A stretch of 64,000 bases of DNA from Aurantibacter_A sp965215845 (GTDB taxonomy: Bacteria > Bacteroidota > Bacteroidia > Flavobacteriales > Flavobacteriaceae), in contig CBDCEL010000003.1 in the NCBI GenBank assembly GCA_965215845.1, positions 310,001-374,000 of the forward strand, given 5' to 3'. The notes under the pieces are model-generated. The model was not told where the DNA came from. It ran no database searches and saw only the letters and a list, made by a program, of their open reading frames with translations. The translations under genes were made by a program, and so were the position numbers. Each line of letters opens with the position of its first letter. The stretch's first letter is position 1. This document shows positions 52,474 to 61,762 of the stretch, one piece after another.

Positions 52474-54552
52474 ATGGGAAGGACTCTTCTTCAAGACATC
52501 GTTGGGGACAAAAATATCAAGAACGTTTTTGTCGATTTCTTCGATACCCTTGTGCACAGAAAGGCCCATCCAAACCAAGCGATTCGGCTATGGAGTAAAA
52601 TTATGATTCGCGAATTGGGTTTGCCCATGGCCATTGACGAATTGTACTTTATTCGTAAGGAAGCTTCAAATCATTTGGCCCAGGAGAAAAATTTACTGTA
52701 TTACGAGGTTGAATACGTAGAACTAATACAAGAAATCTACAATAGGTTGCAATGCTCGAAAGTTTTGAAGCCCATTACCGTAGGGCAATTTATACATCTT
52801 TTTGAACTGGCCGAAGTTAAGGCTGAAACCGCATTGCAATATCTGAACACAGAGCTAATCACTCTACTGGGGGCACTGAAAGGAAGAGATTACAATTTAT
52901 ACATCGTTTCTGATTTCTACACCTCTTCCAGGGTTCTTGAAAAAATATTGGCCGACCACGATTTAGCGAATTTGTTCGATGCAATATTCGTTTCCTCTGA
53001 AATCGCCAAAAGCAAATTCAAAGGAAATCTATACCCCTTTCTCCTGGGAGAATTAAAGATAGATCCGAAAAGCGCCGTCATGATCGGTGACAATGGGACG
53101 AGTGATTTCAAGAATGCTCAAAAGCATGGTTTACAAGCCATCCACGTTCCAAATAAACATGAATCAAAAACCAAAAAAAGATACTTATTGGGGTCTGACG
53201 AAAAGGACCTGCGGAGAATTACAAGGAAATTATATCGTGATTGTAACAATGGCAAGGCTCCGGCCAACAGTGACTATCTTTTATTCTATGCGGTTTATAT
53301 CGAGCGTTTATACAAGCAGGCGATAAAAATGGAAATTCAAAATCTTTTCTTTTTGTCCAGGGAGGGATTGTTCTTGAAACGAATGTTCGATCACTATCAG
53401 GATCAAACTTGCCTTAGGGAAAACGACAAAATCCAATCGCACTATTTCAAGACCTCTAGACAGGCCTCCATGTTGGTGTCCTTAGAGGAAGTCGACAAAG
53501 AACAATATCCATTCTTAAGGAGAAAATACCCGAACCTTTCTTTAACCGCATTTTTACGCAATTTCACCTTTAGCGAGGAGTTGATTTGTCACATCGTCGC
53601 CGAAATGGAATGTCAGGGAGGGGAAGACGAAGTAATATATGATTTTCTTGAGTCCGATCTTTATCGGGCACTGAAGGCAAACAATACGTTTCAGAAGGCC
53701 TATCAAAAAAATAGAATAGGCCAGCAAAAGGCATTTCAAACGTACCTCGACTCGTTCGGGGTCGATTTTGAAAAAGAAGGAATGCACCTCTGCGATATAG
53801 GTTGGGGAGGATCGATTCAGCAAGGCATATACAAATATTTTCAGGGGAAGGTGAAAGTATGCGGATATTACCTCGGGTTGAATGAAGTCTATGACATTCA
53901 TGGGAATACCCCACGTTGGGGATTGAACTTTTCTGTATATCCCTACCCCACTTATACTGATCGCATTCTTCGGGGGAATACAGAATTGAGCGAGCAATTG
54001 CTTTCCGCTGGCCATGGCTCGACCGTCTCATACAACCATTTGGATTCATTTGTGAATGAATTTCACCATGAAGGCGAAAAGAAGGTGTTCGATGAGCACA
54101 TAGCCAACATTCAAGAATTTATGTTCACAAAATATCAAAAGCTAATAAGGGATTTTGGGCAAATTTGTTACGATGATGATCTAATGCAAACCGAAATGAC
54201 CGATTATGCCTTGAGGGTCGGCCTTTTTGCATCCAAACGAAAAGTGGCAAATGCCATGAAAATGGCTGAAGGGTTTTACACCAATGTTGGCGACTTTTCA
54301 AATGGTCTCAAGATTTCCCCGAAAAAATATACGAAGAATTTATCTGGATTGATAAGGACCTTTATCCTTGACCCTAGTCAATTGTTTCCCCTTTTGCTAC
54401 GGATCAAACCCTACCTGTATTCCCGAAAAAGATACTTTTTAGCGTATCTGGCGCCCATGCGGTTGGCTTATTCATATATAAAGCTCAATAGATGGGTGAA
54501 GAAAAACTGGCTAAATAATATTTCACGCTTTAAATACGACTATTTGCGTTAG
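52474..54552 (+). CDS. Large HAD-superfamily protein of the polysaccharide-associated type
   Basis: 692 residues. Residues 15-240 are a HAD hydrolase: Asp 21 and Asp 24 in VFVDFFDTLVHRK, Ser in IVSDFYTSSR, Lys in AKSKFKG and the acidic end MIGDNGTSDFKNA. A following 450-residue region is typical of HAD proteins in glycan-biosynthesis loci (LFFLSREGLFLKRMFDHY, LCDIGWGGSIQQGIY). It stands alone here without other glycan genes, so its pathway is unclear. Confidence 0.85.
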   Translation: MGRTLLQDIVGDKNIKNVFVDFFDTLVHRKAHPNQAIRLWSKIMIRELGLPMAIDELYFIRKEASNHLAQEKNLLYYEVEYVELIQEIYNRLQCSKVLKPITVGQFIHLFELAEVKAETALQYLNTELITLLGALKGRDYNLYIVSDFYTSSRVLEKILADHDLANLFDAIFVSSEIAKSKFKGNLYPFLLGELKIDPKSAVMIGDNGTSDFKNAQKHGLQAIHVPNKHESKTKKRYLLGSDEKDLRRITRKLYRDCNNGKAPANSDYLLFYAVYIERLYKQAIKMEIQNLFFLSREGLFLKRMFDHYQDQTCLRENDKIQSHYFKTSRQASMLVSLEEVDKEQYPFLRRKYPNLSLTAFLRNFTFSEELICHIVAEMECQGGEDEVIYDFLESDLYRALKANNTFQKAYQKNRIGQQKAFQTYLDSFGVDFEKEGMHLCDIGWGGSIQQGIYKYFQGKVKVCGYYLGLNEVYDIHGNTPRWGLNFSVYPYPTYTDRILRGNTELSEQLLSAGHGSTVSYNHLDSFVNEFHHEGEKKVFDEHIANIQEFMFTKYQKLIRDFGQICYDDDLMQTEMTDYALRVGLFASKRKVANAMKMAEGFYTNVGDFSNGLKISPKKYTKNLSGLIRTFILDPSQLFPLLLRIKPYLYSRKRYFLAYLAPMRLAYSYIKLNRWVKKNWLNNISRFKYDYLR

Positions 54553-54595
54553 GCCAGGGGCCCATCTTTATTGGACCAAAACCCATGCCCTAAGT

Positions 54596-55315
54596 TCACC
54601 TCTTAACGAATATCATGCAATGCTGCCAAGGCAGGTTATCGATGTTATCATGCAATTTAAGACCTGCGGCCTGCATCTCTTTCACCGCTTGGGCCTCGGT
54701 CATTTTATGGGCTTCTTTTATTGGAACGGAAGCATCTTCTCCACGATACTCTATCAAAAATAATTTTCCATCGGGTCGCAAAGCCCGGCATATGGATGCC
54801 ATCATTTCGACCGGATAGCTAAATTCGTGGTAAACGTCTACCAGCAATACTTTGTCTACCGAATTTTCAGGTAGATTGGCACTCTTTTCGGTTCCTTTGA
54901 TCAAGGTGATGTTTTCTATGGCATCCGCATTCTTTTTTCTCCGGATTTCGGCGAGCATTTCATCTTGGATATCAACGGCATATAGATATCCTTTTTTGGC
55001 AATCGAAGCCATTTTAAAAACATGGTAGCCCGAACCCGCACCAATATCCGCGATGGAATCGGTATCTGCGATATCCATATTTTCAAGCAATATGGAAGTA
55101 TTTTCCTCCGCCTCCCGCTCAGGTCTTTCGAGCCAGCCCATTCCCTGAAAGCCCATAACATGTGCAATTTCTCGCCCCATGTACCATTTTCCCGTGCCTC
55201 CGGGACTTCCCTTTTTGTATACATATCGATCCTTTTGGGGGGTTTCCTGCCCATGAATCATGCAAAAGGGCATTATTATCAACAACAGAATAACGAGGCG
55301 ACACCTATTTCCCAT
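54596..55315 (-). CDS. SAM-dependent methyltransferase-like protein with signal peptide
   Basis: 239 residues. A cleavable signal peptide (LVILLLIIMPFCMIHGQ) precedes a class I methyltransferase fold: DSIADIGAGSGYHVFKMA (motif I), VDIQDEMLAEIRRKK, KVLLVDVYHEFSYP and LFLIEYRGED. Export of a SAM enzyme is odd because periplasmic SAM is not expected. The start is firm: MGNRCRLVILLL. It could be a moonlighting or non-catalytic protein, or the signal may be a membrane anchor. Confidence 0.85.
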   Translation of the reverse strand: MGNRCRLVILLLIIMPFCMIHGQETPQKDRYVYKKGSPGGTGKWYMGREIAHVMGFQGMGWLERPEREAEENTSILLENMDIADTDSIADIGAGSGYHVFKMASIAKKGYLYAVDIQDEMLAEIRRKKNADAIENITLIKGTEKSANLPENSVDKVLLVDVYHEFSYPVEMMASICRALRPDGKLFLIEYRGEDASVPIKEAHKMTEAQAVKEMQAAGLKLHDNIDNLPWQHCMIFVKR

Positions 55316-55467
55316 AGCGATTTTTGAGTGATTGTGTAAACTTGGTCAAGACCACTAAACGTGCTTTATAGAAGATTAAATGTAATAATTAATACGCTAT
55401 AAAAATCCGTGGGTCGGTGTTACAAAATGGAGAGACAACTTCAAATACTTTTCAAGTAAGGAAGAGG

Positions 55468-56229
55468 CTATGCTATTCCCTCGAACCAATGCTTGAAGGC
55501 CGTAACTTTTTCACGACTGACGATTGTCTCGTTATCTGTTTTAGGATTCAATGTAAGCTTCAAACGACGATTTGCATATACTACCACATCTTCGATGGCA
55601 TTGAGTTGCACAAGAAAGCTTCGGTTGGCGCGAAAGAACTGCCTTGGGTCTAGAAGTTCTTCAAGCGATTCCAAAGTATACTCAATAAGATATTTCTTTC
55701 CGTTGGACCTGAACAGATAAACATCACGACCTTCGGCAAAAAAATAGGCGATTGAATCACTTGGGATGGAATGTATATGGTTTCCCATTCGCACCAAAAA
55801 TCGGTCTTTATAGGCCTTTTTGGCCAATTGCTTTACAATTGGGGTCAATTCCTTCCCTGTTGAAAATTGCGCCTTTAACGACTTGAGCTTCTCCAGTGCC
55901 TTTGAAAGATCTGTAAACGTTATGGGCTTTAGAAGATAATCGATGCTATTTACCTTAAAGGCATCGATAGCGAACTCATCGTAGGCGGTTGTAAAAATCA
56001 CGGGTTTTTTCACCGCAATCTTTGAGAAAATCTCAAAACTCAGGCCATCGGTCAATTGAATGTCCATAAAAAACAGATCTACTTCATTTTGATTTTCCGC
56101 AATCCATGGTAGCGCCTTTTCTATGGAAGGCAATGCGCATATCACCTCGATCTCTTCGCTATATTTCAGTAGATAGCGCTCGAGTTTATCGGTCGCCAGA
56201 GGCTCGTCTTCAATGATGGCTACTTTCAT
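55468..56229 (-). CDS. LytTR-family response regulator
   Basis: 253 residues: receiver MKVAIIEDEPLATDKLERYL with the acceptor Asp in LFFMDIQLTDGLSF; LytTR domain with DRFLVRMGNHIHSIPSDSIAYFFAEGRDVYLF and FFRANRSFLVQLNAIEDVVV. It overlaps the pseudokinase gene by 20 nt. It should be the output of the kinase pair upstream. Confidence 0.92.
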   Translation of the reverse strand: MKVAIIEDEPLATDKLERYLLKYSEEIEVICALPSIEKALPWIAENQNEVDLFFMDIQLTDGLSFEIFSKIAVKKPVIFTTAYDEFAIDAFKVNSIDYLLKPITFTDLSKALEKLKSLKAQFSTGKELTPIVKQLAKKAYKDRFLVRMGNHIHSIPSDSIAYFFAEGRDVYLFRSNGKKYLIEYTLESLEELLDPRQFFRANRSFLVQLNAIEDVVVYANRRLKLTLNPKTDNETIVSREKVTAFKHWFEGIA

Positions 56230-57244
56230 GCAAGTTCAATTTTGGTAACTGTACCGTTTTCTGCCTTCCCTTCATATAAACCAGAACCGATCGGACGGAG
56301 TAGAAACCGTAATTTCTGGAGATATCTTCCAATTGTTCATCTTCCAATTTTCCACGTAGGGTTTCCTCGGGTTCGTATTGAATGAAAATAGACTCCCCAC
56401 TTTCGGTAAATCTCAAATCCAAAAACTCCTTGTCCGAAGGAATCGTGCTTTTTATTATCCGTTCCACTATGGCCAAAACGCTTCCGGGAACTATCGAGGT
56501 TTCAGATACCTCTACTTTGGCCAATTTCACTTTTCGATATGGCAGGTGGGCGAACAGTTGAATCAATTCCCCCAACACTTTCAACTCTTCCGAAAAGGAA
56601 ACGATTTCGCGATTTTTCTTTGCCAAAACATATCGATAAACACTCGAAAACTTATCGGATAGGTTCTCTGCCCGCTCCGGATCTCTTTTCATCAATACGA
56701 TCAGCGATTCCAGACACTCGAACAAAAGTTCAGGATTAACGCCCTTTTTAAAATTGGTGAAGTCGGTTTCCACTTCCTCCTTTGCCAAAATTTCCTTGGC
56801 AAGTCGGTTGGTATTGACTTTGTACAAAAATTGATGGCTTAAATAAAGTACGAGGTAAATCAAGGTAATTATCGAAAAGATACTGTTGAAGATCCATAAT
56901 TCCCTTGAATTGGGGACGTAGCCCAGTACATTGGTGAAATAGACATACATGGCCATCGAAACGAGTATCATGCCGATTATGATCGAGATGACTATTTGTA
57001 AAATCAGTCTTAATGCAAATGATTTTGGCCAAGATAGTTTTTCGAACCCCAATAGGGAAAGGCGGGCATACTCTTGGATCAAATAGGCCAACCCGATGCA
57101 CACGTACAGTTCTTGGCCCAGAAACGAGTCTTGTAATTGGGCAATATTGTTATTGATGAGCAATATTAACAAATACACCAGGGTGCCACTGAACAAAGGG
57201 CTCAGGAGTCTAAAAAGCGGCTGGTGTACAAATAGTTTTTTCAT
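56210..57244 (-). CDS. Degenerate LytS-like kinase (pseudokinase)
   Basis: 344 residues with four membrane segments and a LytS-like helical region. The phospho-acceptor motif PHFLFN of its neighbour is here PELLFE (NPELLFECLESLIVLM), so the His is Glu; the ATP site LVENAVKHN is IVERIIKST, lacking the key Asn. It should not transfer phosphate by itself. Overlaps the active kinase by ATGA and the regulator by 20 nt, so it is a fixed member of the operon. Confidence 0.85.
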   Translation of the reverse strand: MKKLFVHQPLFRLLSPLFSGTLVYLLILLINNNIAQLQDSFLGQELYVCIGLAYLIQEYARLSLLGFEKLSWPKSFALRLILQIVISIIIGMILVSMAMYVYFTNVLGYVPNSRELWIFNSIFSIITLIYLVLYLSHQFLYKVNTNRLAKEILAKEEVETDFTNFKKGVNPELLFECLESLIVLMKRDPERAENLSDKFSSVYRYVLAKKNREIVSFSEELKVLGELIQLFAHLPYRKVKLAKVEVSETSIVPGSVLAIVERIIKSTIPSDKEFLDLRFTESGESIFIQYEPEETLRGKLEDEQLEDISRNYGFYSVRSVLVYMKGRQKTVQLPKLNLHESSHH

Positions 57245-58278
57245 CGGAGCAAGGGTAAAATGACCGTGAAATCTGTGTCATCAATAATTTCAATGGACCT
57301 ATCGGACAAAAGTTCATAGCGCGAGGCAATATTCTTCAGGCCAATTTTTAGGGATTGTAATTTTGAACGCTTCATCGTTTTATTGTTTTTCACGCATATC
57401 TTGTCGTCTTCCACCGACATTTGAATTTTCAAGTGCTGTGAAGCCTCCATCACATTGTGCTTTACCGCATTTTCAACCAACATCTGTAGTGTCAGCGGCG
57501 GTACCTTGCTCTTCAATACTTCTGAAGGAAAATTAACATCCAAATTCAAATGGTCTCCAAAACGCGTGCGAACCAAATAGCAATAGGCCTTTACAAAGCC
57601 TAGCTCCTCAGATATGGTCACCAGTGGTGATTCATAGTTGTTCAGCACATATTCATAGGAACCGGCCAACGAACGTATGAACGATTCCGCCCGTTCGGTG
57701 TCCTTTTGAAATAATGAGGAAAGAGTGTTCATGCTATTGAACAGAAAGTGCGGGCTCAATTGAGACTTGAGGGCGTTCAATTGCAACTGGGCCTGTTTGC
57801 GCTTCAATTTGACTTCCATGACCTGACCCTTTGAGTATTCGTAATAGGAAACAAAAGCAAAATAAAGTATGTTATAAATCAAGATGGCACAAAAAAGCAG
57901 AATGGCGATTTTCACAAAGTTGTCATCGGCATCCTCCAGAAATATCGATGGAGTGTCGACAAATTTCATATAGGCCCAGAGAATACCTAAGACGAGCGAA
58001 GTGGCGATGGCCAAATGAACGGCAATTCCGGCCAACAATCGAAGCCCCGGTTGTTTTTTCCAAGGCAGTGGTCGGTCGATAAACCGGTTGCTGAAATGTA
58101 AGGCGTAGCAGGTCAAAACACCTAAAAGCCCACTTGAAACCAGTTCCTCGATATTTTGGAAACCACTGAAGTTGATATAACCGTAAACGAGGGTTCCTAT
58201 TAGGAAGCCCATTATTACGATGGCGAAGTGCTTTTTCACTGCTGGTTGGGATAGAAAGTCTTTGGAAATCCACTTCAT
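57241..58278 (-). CDS. LytS-type histidine kinase, intact
   Basis: 345 residues. Four membrane helices in the first 140 residues (LIGTLVYGYINF, LLGVLTCYALHF, LAIATSLVLGILWAYM, ILLFCAILIYNILYF), then a coiled linker and the phospho-acceptor LKSQLSPHFLFNSMNTLSSLF. The ATPase end keeps QMLVENAVKHNV and IGLKNIASRYELL. First gene of the three-gene operon, and probably the only active kinase in it. Confidence 0.92.
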   Translation of the reverse strand: MKWISKDFLSQPAVKKHFAIVIMGFLIGTLVYGYINFSGFQNIEELVSSGLLGVLTCYALHFSNRFIDRPLPWKKQPGLRLLAGIAVHLAIATSLVLGILWAYMKFVDTPSIFLEDADDNFVKIAILLFCAILIYNILYFAFVSYYEYSKGQVMEVKLKRKQAQLQLNALKSQLSPHFLFNSMNTLSSLFQKDTERAESFIRSLAGSYEYVLNNYESPLVTISEELGFVKAYCYLVRTRFGDHLNLDVNFPSEVLKSKVPPLTLQMLVENAVKHNVMEASQHLKIQMSVEDDKICVKNNKTMKRSKLQSLKIGLKNIASRYELLSDRSIEIIDDTDFTVILPLLR

Positions 58279-58345
58279 CCCACCAAAATACTCAATATTA
58301 CGCTATATCGTTTTCGGTATCTTGGTGGTCGAAGTAAGGCCCAAA

Positions 58346-59800
58346 TTATTCGATTGCGCGTACCGCACGGCCGTAATGTGACTCTGAGGAAATACTTTTA
58401 CAAGCGTTTCGATAAGCATCTTTGGTTTCAGCTCCTTTTTCGTTTACCATAGGGGCGAACAAAAGCAATGTGCTTGACAAGTGATGATCTGAATCTATGC
58501 TCTTGGTAGCACCTAAAATCGATATCAATTCTTTCGCGCCAAAGCTCTTTTCGGCCAACCGCTTAAAAACCTCACTCTGATGCATATCTGAACCCATACC
58601 CTTTATTGCGGTCAACAACGCATCAAGACTGCCACCTTCCAATGACTGATTCTTGACCAACTTTCGCAATACATCGCTTTTGTGATGGTCCGAGCTCATG
58701 GTGCGATCGACCATTCGCAGTAGGTGTGCCACTGAAGCATCGTTCATTTCCTTGTTCAATAATTCCTTTAGGATACTGGCCGCATGATGGTCTGAATTGA
58801 CATTTTCCATTGACTCCAGTAAAGCGCTATAGCTGTTGGCCGAAACTCCTTGCGATTTCAATGCGGCCTTCAATACATTGGCCTTGTGATGGTCTGAATT
58901 TATATCTTTTGAGGTGGCGATCAACAAGTTGATGTTAGCGTCGTTTAAATCCCTGTTCTTAAGTACGGTCAAGAGTACATCGGCCTTATGGTGGTCTGAA
59001 TTAATCGATTTGGCAATTCCGAAAAGCGCGTTCATTTGTGATCCTGTCACACCACCGTCCTTGATCGATCTTTTGAGCACGTCAGCCTTATGATGATCTG
59101 AATTTATTTGACCGGCGGCCTTGATATAAGCTGAGGTCGTACCCTCACTACTAAGAAAGGCCTGGGTGTTGCGTTTTAATATACTGGCGCGATGATGGTC
59201 TGAATCGATATCTTTTCCGACCACATCCAAAATCGATATCAAGTCTTTTCCTTTGGGATTCTTGTCCAACAAGAGCTTGATGTAAGTGGATTTAACGTAG
59301 TCACTGTCGATGTATCCGACTTCATTGAGCACGGCATCGGTTCCTCCTTTTTTATAAAAGCGATCAACACGTTGTTCCGCGGCCAAAGTGGAAGACCGTA
59401 AAATCTCGGGCAATATCTCAGCGAGCCATTTTTTGCCTTCGGGCGAAAAGTTTTCCTCAGACCTTCCGACATAATATTTTTTAATAAGGCGCCCTGCGTT
59501 ATCTGGCTCAATGAATATACGTCTGCGACTGCCAAAGGCCGTTTTTTTGATCTCCATATACCCATTTCTAGAAATGGCCACCACATCTTCATCGTTGTCC
59601 GAAATTGTGATGTCTCCCTCAAACTCCAACGAGAAGCTATTTGACCTTCCATTTTTGACGGTTATGGTCGTCTTGCCATCGTTAGTGATGTTGACCGAGG
59701 TACTTCTGTTTTGGGCCCGGCTTTCGGTATTGCCAATCCAAATAAGAATGATTAGGGCCTTAACGGCCAGTGTTAAAATAAATTTGAAGACATTGATCAT
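58346..59800 (-). CDS. Exported helical-repeat protein with SDHH motifs
   Basis: 484 residues with a signal peptide (ending NTESRAQ). The first 150 residues are a beta-rich part (FSLEFEGDITISDNDEDVVAI), then about ten repeats of 30-40 residues with a SDHHKADVL-type motif; seven carry DHH, others DYVK, DMHQ and ESHY. Each repeat is two helices, which suggests an alpha-solenoid with clustered His that could bind metal or stack. It lies downstream of no clear partner; the two-component operon is 68 nt away. Confidence 0.82.
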   Translation of the reverse strand: MINVFKFILTLAVKALIILIWIGNTESRAQNRSTSVNITNDGKTTITVKNGRSNSFSLEFEGDITISDNDEDVVAISRNGYMEIKKTAFGSRRRIFIEPDNAGRLIKKYYVGRSEENFSPEGKKWLAEILPEILRSSTLAAEQRVDRFYKKGGTDAVLNEVGYIDSDYVKSTYIKLLLDKNPKGKDLISILDVVGKDIDSDHHRASILKRNTQAFLSSEGTTSAYIKAAGQINSDHHKADVLKRSIKDGGVTGSQMNALFGIAKSINSDHHKADVLLTVLKNRDLNDANINLLIATSKDINSDHHKANVLKAALKSQGVSANSYSALLESMENVNSDHHAASILKELLNKEMNDASVAHLLRMVDRTMSSDHHKSDVLRKLVKNQSLEGGSLDALLTAIKGMGSDMHQSEVFKRLAEKSFGAKELISILGATKSIDSDHHLSSTLLLFAPMVNEKGAETKDAYRNACKSISSESHYGRAVRAIE

Positions 59801-59926
59801 GATTGTTCGCTTTTTGATTGATAGGGCAAATATGGGGTGTATCCCCTACACTTAAAAATGAAATGTAACGAGTTGGACAATTATTGTATTGAACTGTACA
59901 GGGCAAGTAAAAAGAGTGGATTTAGG

Positions 59927-60784
59927 CTAGAAAAGGTCACTTTCCTTTAACCTTAAAAATGCCGATTGTAGTTTTTTGGTTATGGGGCCTATTTGGCCCA
60001 TTCCGTAGAAAGAATGATCGTCAATTTTTGCTATCGAAGCAATCTGTGTACTGGTTCCCGTAAGGAAGGCCTCATCCATTTTGGAAACATCCTTTTGAAG
60101 TACCCCTTCAAACCTCACCTCAACATTGAGGGTATTACAGAGTTCCAAAACGATTTGCCGTGTTATTCCGTCGAGGATGTAATTATCAGCGGGGTGCGTA
60201 TATACGATACAGTCTTTGACAAAAAAGACATTGCAATGTGACGCTTCGGTAATAACTCCGTTACGTACCAATAAGGTTTCAAAGCCATGATTTTGCATCG
60301 CATATTCATTGGCCATTACATTACCTAACAATGAGGTCATTTTAATATCACAGCGCGACCATCTAAAATCATCTTGGGTAACGACCTTGGCGTTTATTTC
60401 ATTGATTTTCGGCAAAACCTTTGGAATGGCATACATCATTACCGTCGGCTCGATATTCGCGGGAAAGGAGTGCTGTCTGGGAGCGACGCCCCGGGTCACC
60501 TGTATATAGAGCAGACAATCTTTATGGGTTAGCTCATTGATGGCCAATAATTGTGGAACTGCTTCCCGCAATTTGCCAATTTCATAACGGATGTCTATTT
60601 TATCGAGGCATAGTTGCAGCCTCTTCCAATGGGCGTCACCATAAAAAAACCGCCCATTGATCTGCACCATTACTTCGTATATACCATCACCAAAAAGAAA
60701 ACCACGGTCGAAAACTGAGACCCGCGCCGAATCAGATGTGACAAATGCGCCATTTAGGTATACGCTGGAAGGGTATTGTGCCAT
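59927..60784 (-). CDS. Class IV aminotransferase (PLP), D-amino-acid or branched-chain type
   Basis: 285 residues. Fold-type IV features: YLNGAFVTSDSARVSVFDRGFLFGDGIYEV at the start, the PLP Lys in RCDIKMTSLLGN, and ITEASHCNVFFVKD. The family includes D-alanine transaminase, BCAT and aminodeoxychorismate lyase. The short length and sequence favour the D-amino-acid aminotransferase-like group. No amino-acid operon is seen around it. Confidence 0.92.
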   Translation of the reverse strand: MAQYPSSVYLNGAFVTSDSARVSVFDRGFLFGDGIYEVMVQINGRFFYGDAHWKRLQLCLDKIDIRYEIGKLREAVPQLLAINELTHKDCLLYIQVTRGVAPRQHSFPANIEPTVMMYAIPKVLPKINEINAKVVTQDDFRWSRCDIKMTSLLGNVMANEYAMQNHGFETLLVRNGVITEASHCNVFFVKDCIVYTHPADNYILDGITRQIVLELCNTLNVEVRFEGVLQKDVSKMDEAFLTGTSTQIASIAKIDDHSFYGMGQIGPITKKLQSAFLRLKESDLF

Positions 60785-60874
60785 CGACCAAACTAAGTTG
60801 TAATATGGTCGAAGCTACAAATTTTTATAGGTCTACGTGAACTTAATTACGGGAACTTTAAGAGTCCAATGGAC

Positions 60875-61726
60875 CTAAAGTTTCACGGCCTCCACGAGTT
60901 CGTCACCTTCCCAATGACCCTGGGCCACAACCTCACCCTCTTTACCATAAAAGACACCTTCACCGGTACGTTCGTCGTTTTTCCAGAGTCCGACAAACTT
61001 TTCGCCATTATGCCAGAAATAAGTGCCTTGGCCGCTTCTTTTATCATTTTCGTAGTCACCTACGTAATAGTCACCATCGGGCCAATGAAATGTTCCCTCA
61101 CCATGGCGTTTATTATCCTTCCATTGCCCTTTGTACCTGCTGCCCGTATTTAATAGGGCAATACCATTTCCATTGGCTTTTCCATCTTTTATTTCACCGA
61201 CATAATGTATCTGACTGCCCTTGCTGTTGGTAAAGGTCAAGTAGGCACCTCCTGAGTTATCGCGCAGCTGTCTTTTCAACCTATGAAGTCTAACTTTACT
61301 TTTTTCAAGGGCAAATTGAAGGGAATCGATTTTAGCGATCGTCGATGCCATTGAATTAACCGAGGTACTGTCGACCTGATCCCGTAGGCTGTCAGCTTCA
61401 GACATTCTTCTAAGACCATCGTCCATTTTAAGCATCTTATTGGCCAATGCAATGCGCAGTTCAACACTCTCATGACCATCGTTTATCTGCTGTAATTGTT
61501 CCTTTGAAGTATTCAAGGCATCTTCATAATTACCTTCGACCAAAAGTGAATCGACCTGTGCCATCTGTTCATAATATTCCATGGTTCGCTCGAGCTGTTC
61601 TCCTTTTTCGGCTGAGGCTTTCAACTCGGTTCTCAACTCCTTGTTCTTTACAAAAAAAGTGATGGCCGAGATTGCAACAACTATAGCAAAGGCAGAAATT
61701 ATAAAGGTGTAATTTTGAGATTTCAT
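60875..61726 (-). CDS. MORN-repeat membrane protein
   Basis: 283 residues. An N-terminal transmembrane anchor (FIISAFAIVVAISAITFFV) and a long coiled coil (residues 40-165) are followed by four MORN repeats (YVGEIKDGKANGNGIAL, YKGQWKDNKRHGEGTFHW, YVGDYENDKRSGQGTYFW, FVGLWKNDERTGEGVFY). MORN repeats bind lipids or proteins in many bacteria. Role unknown. Confidence 0.9.
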   Translation of the reverse strand: MKSQNYTFIISAFAIVVAISAITFFVKNKELRTELKASAEKGEQLERTMEYYEQMAQVDSLLVEGNYEDALNTSKEQLQQINDGHESVELRIALANKMLKMDDGLRRMSEADSLRDQVDSTSVNSMASTIAKIDSLQFALEKSKVRLHRLKRQLRDNSGGAYLTFTNSKGSQIHYVGEIKDGKANGNGIALLNTGSRYKGQWKDNKRHGEGTFHWPDGDYYVGDYENDKRSGQGTYFWHNGEKFVGLWKNDERTGEGVFYGKEGEVVAQGHWEGDELVEAVKL

Positions 61727-61762
61727 ATAATGGTTTGGTATTTTGTCGGTAGATATACGTAT

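Noticed and set aside
52241..52606. 121-residue frame overlapping the HAD gene start
   Set aside because: Overlaps the strongly supported HAD N-terminus and has no domain features.
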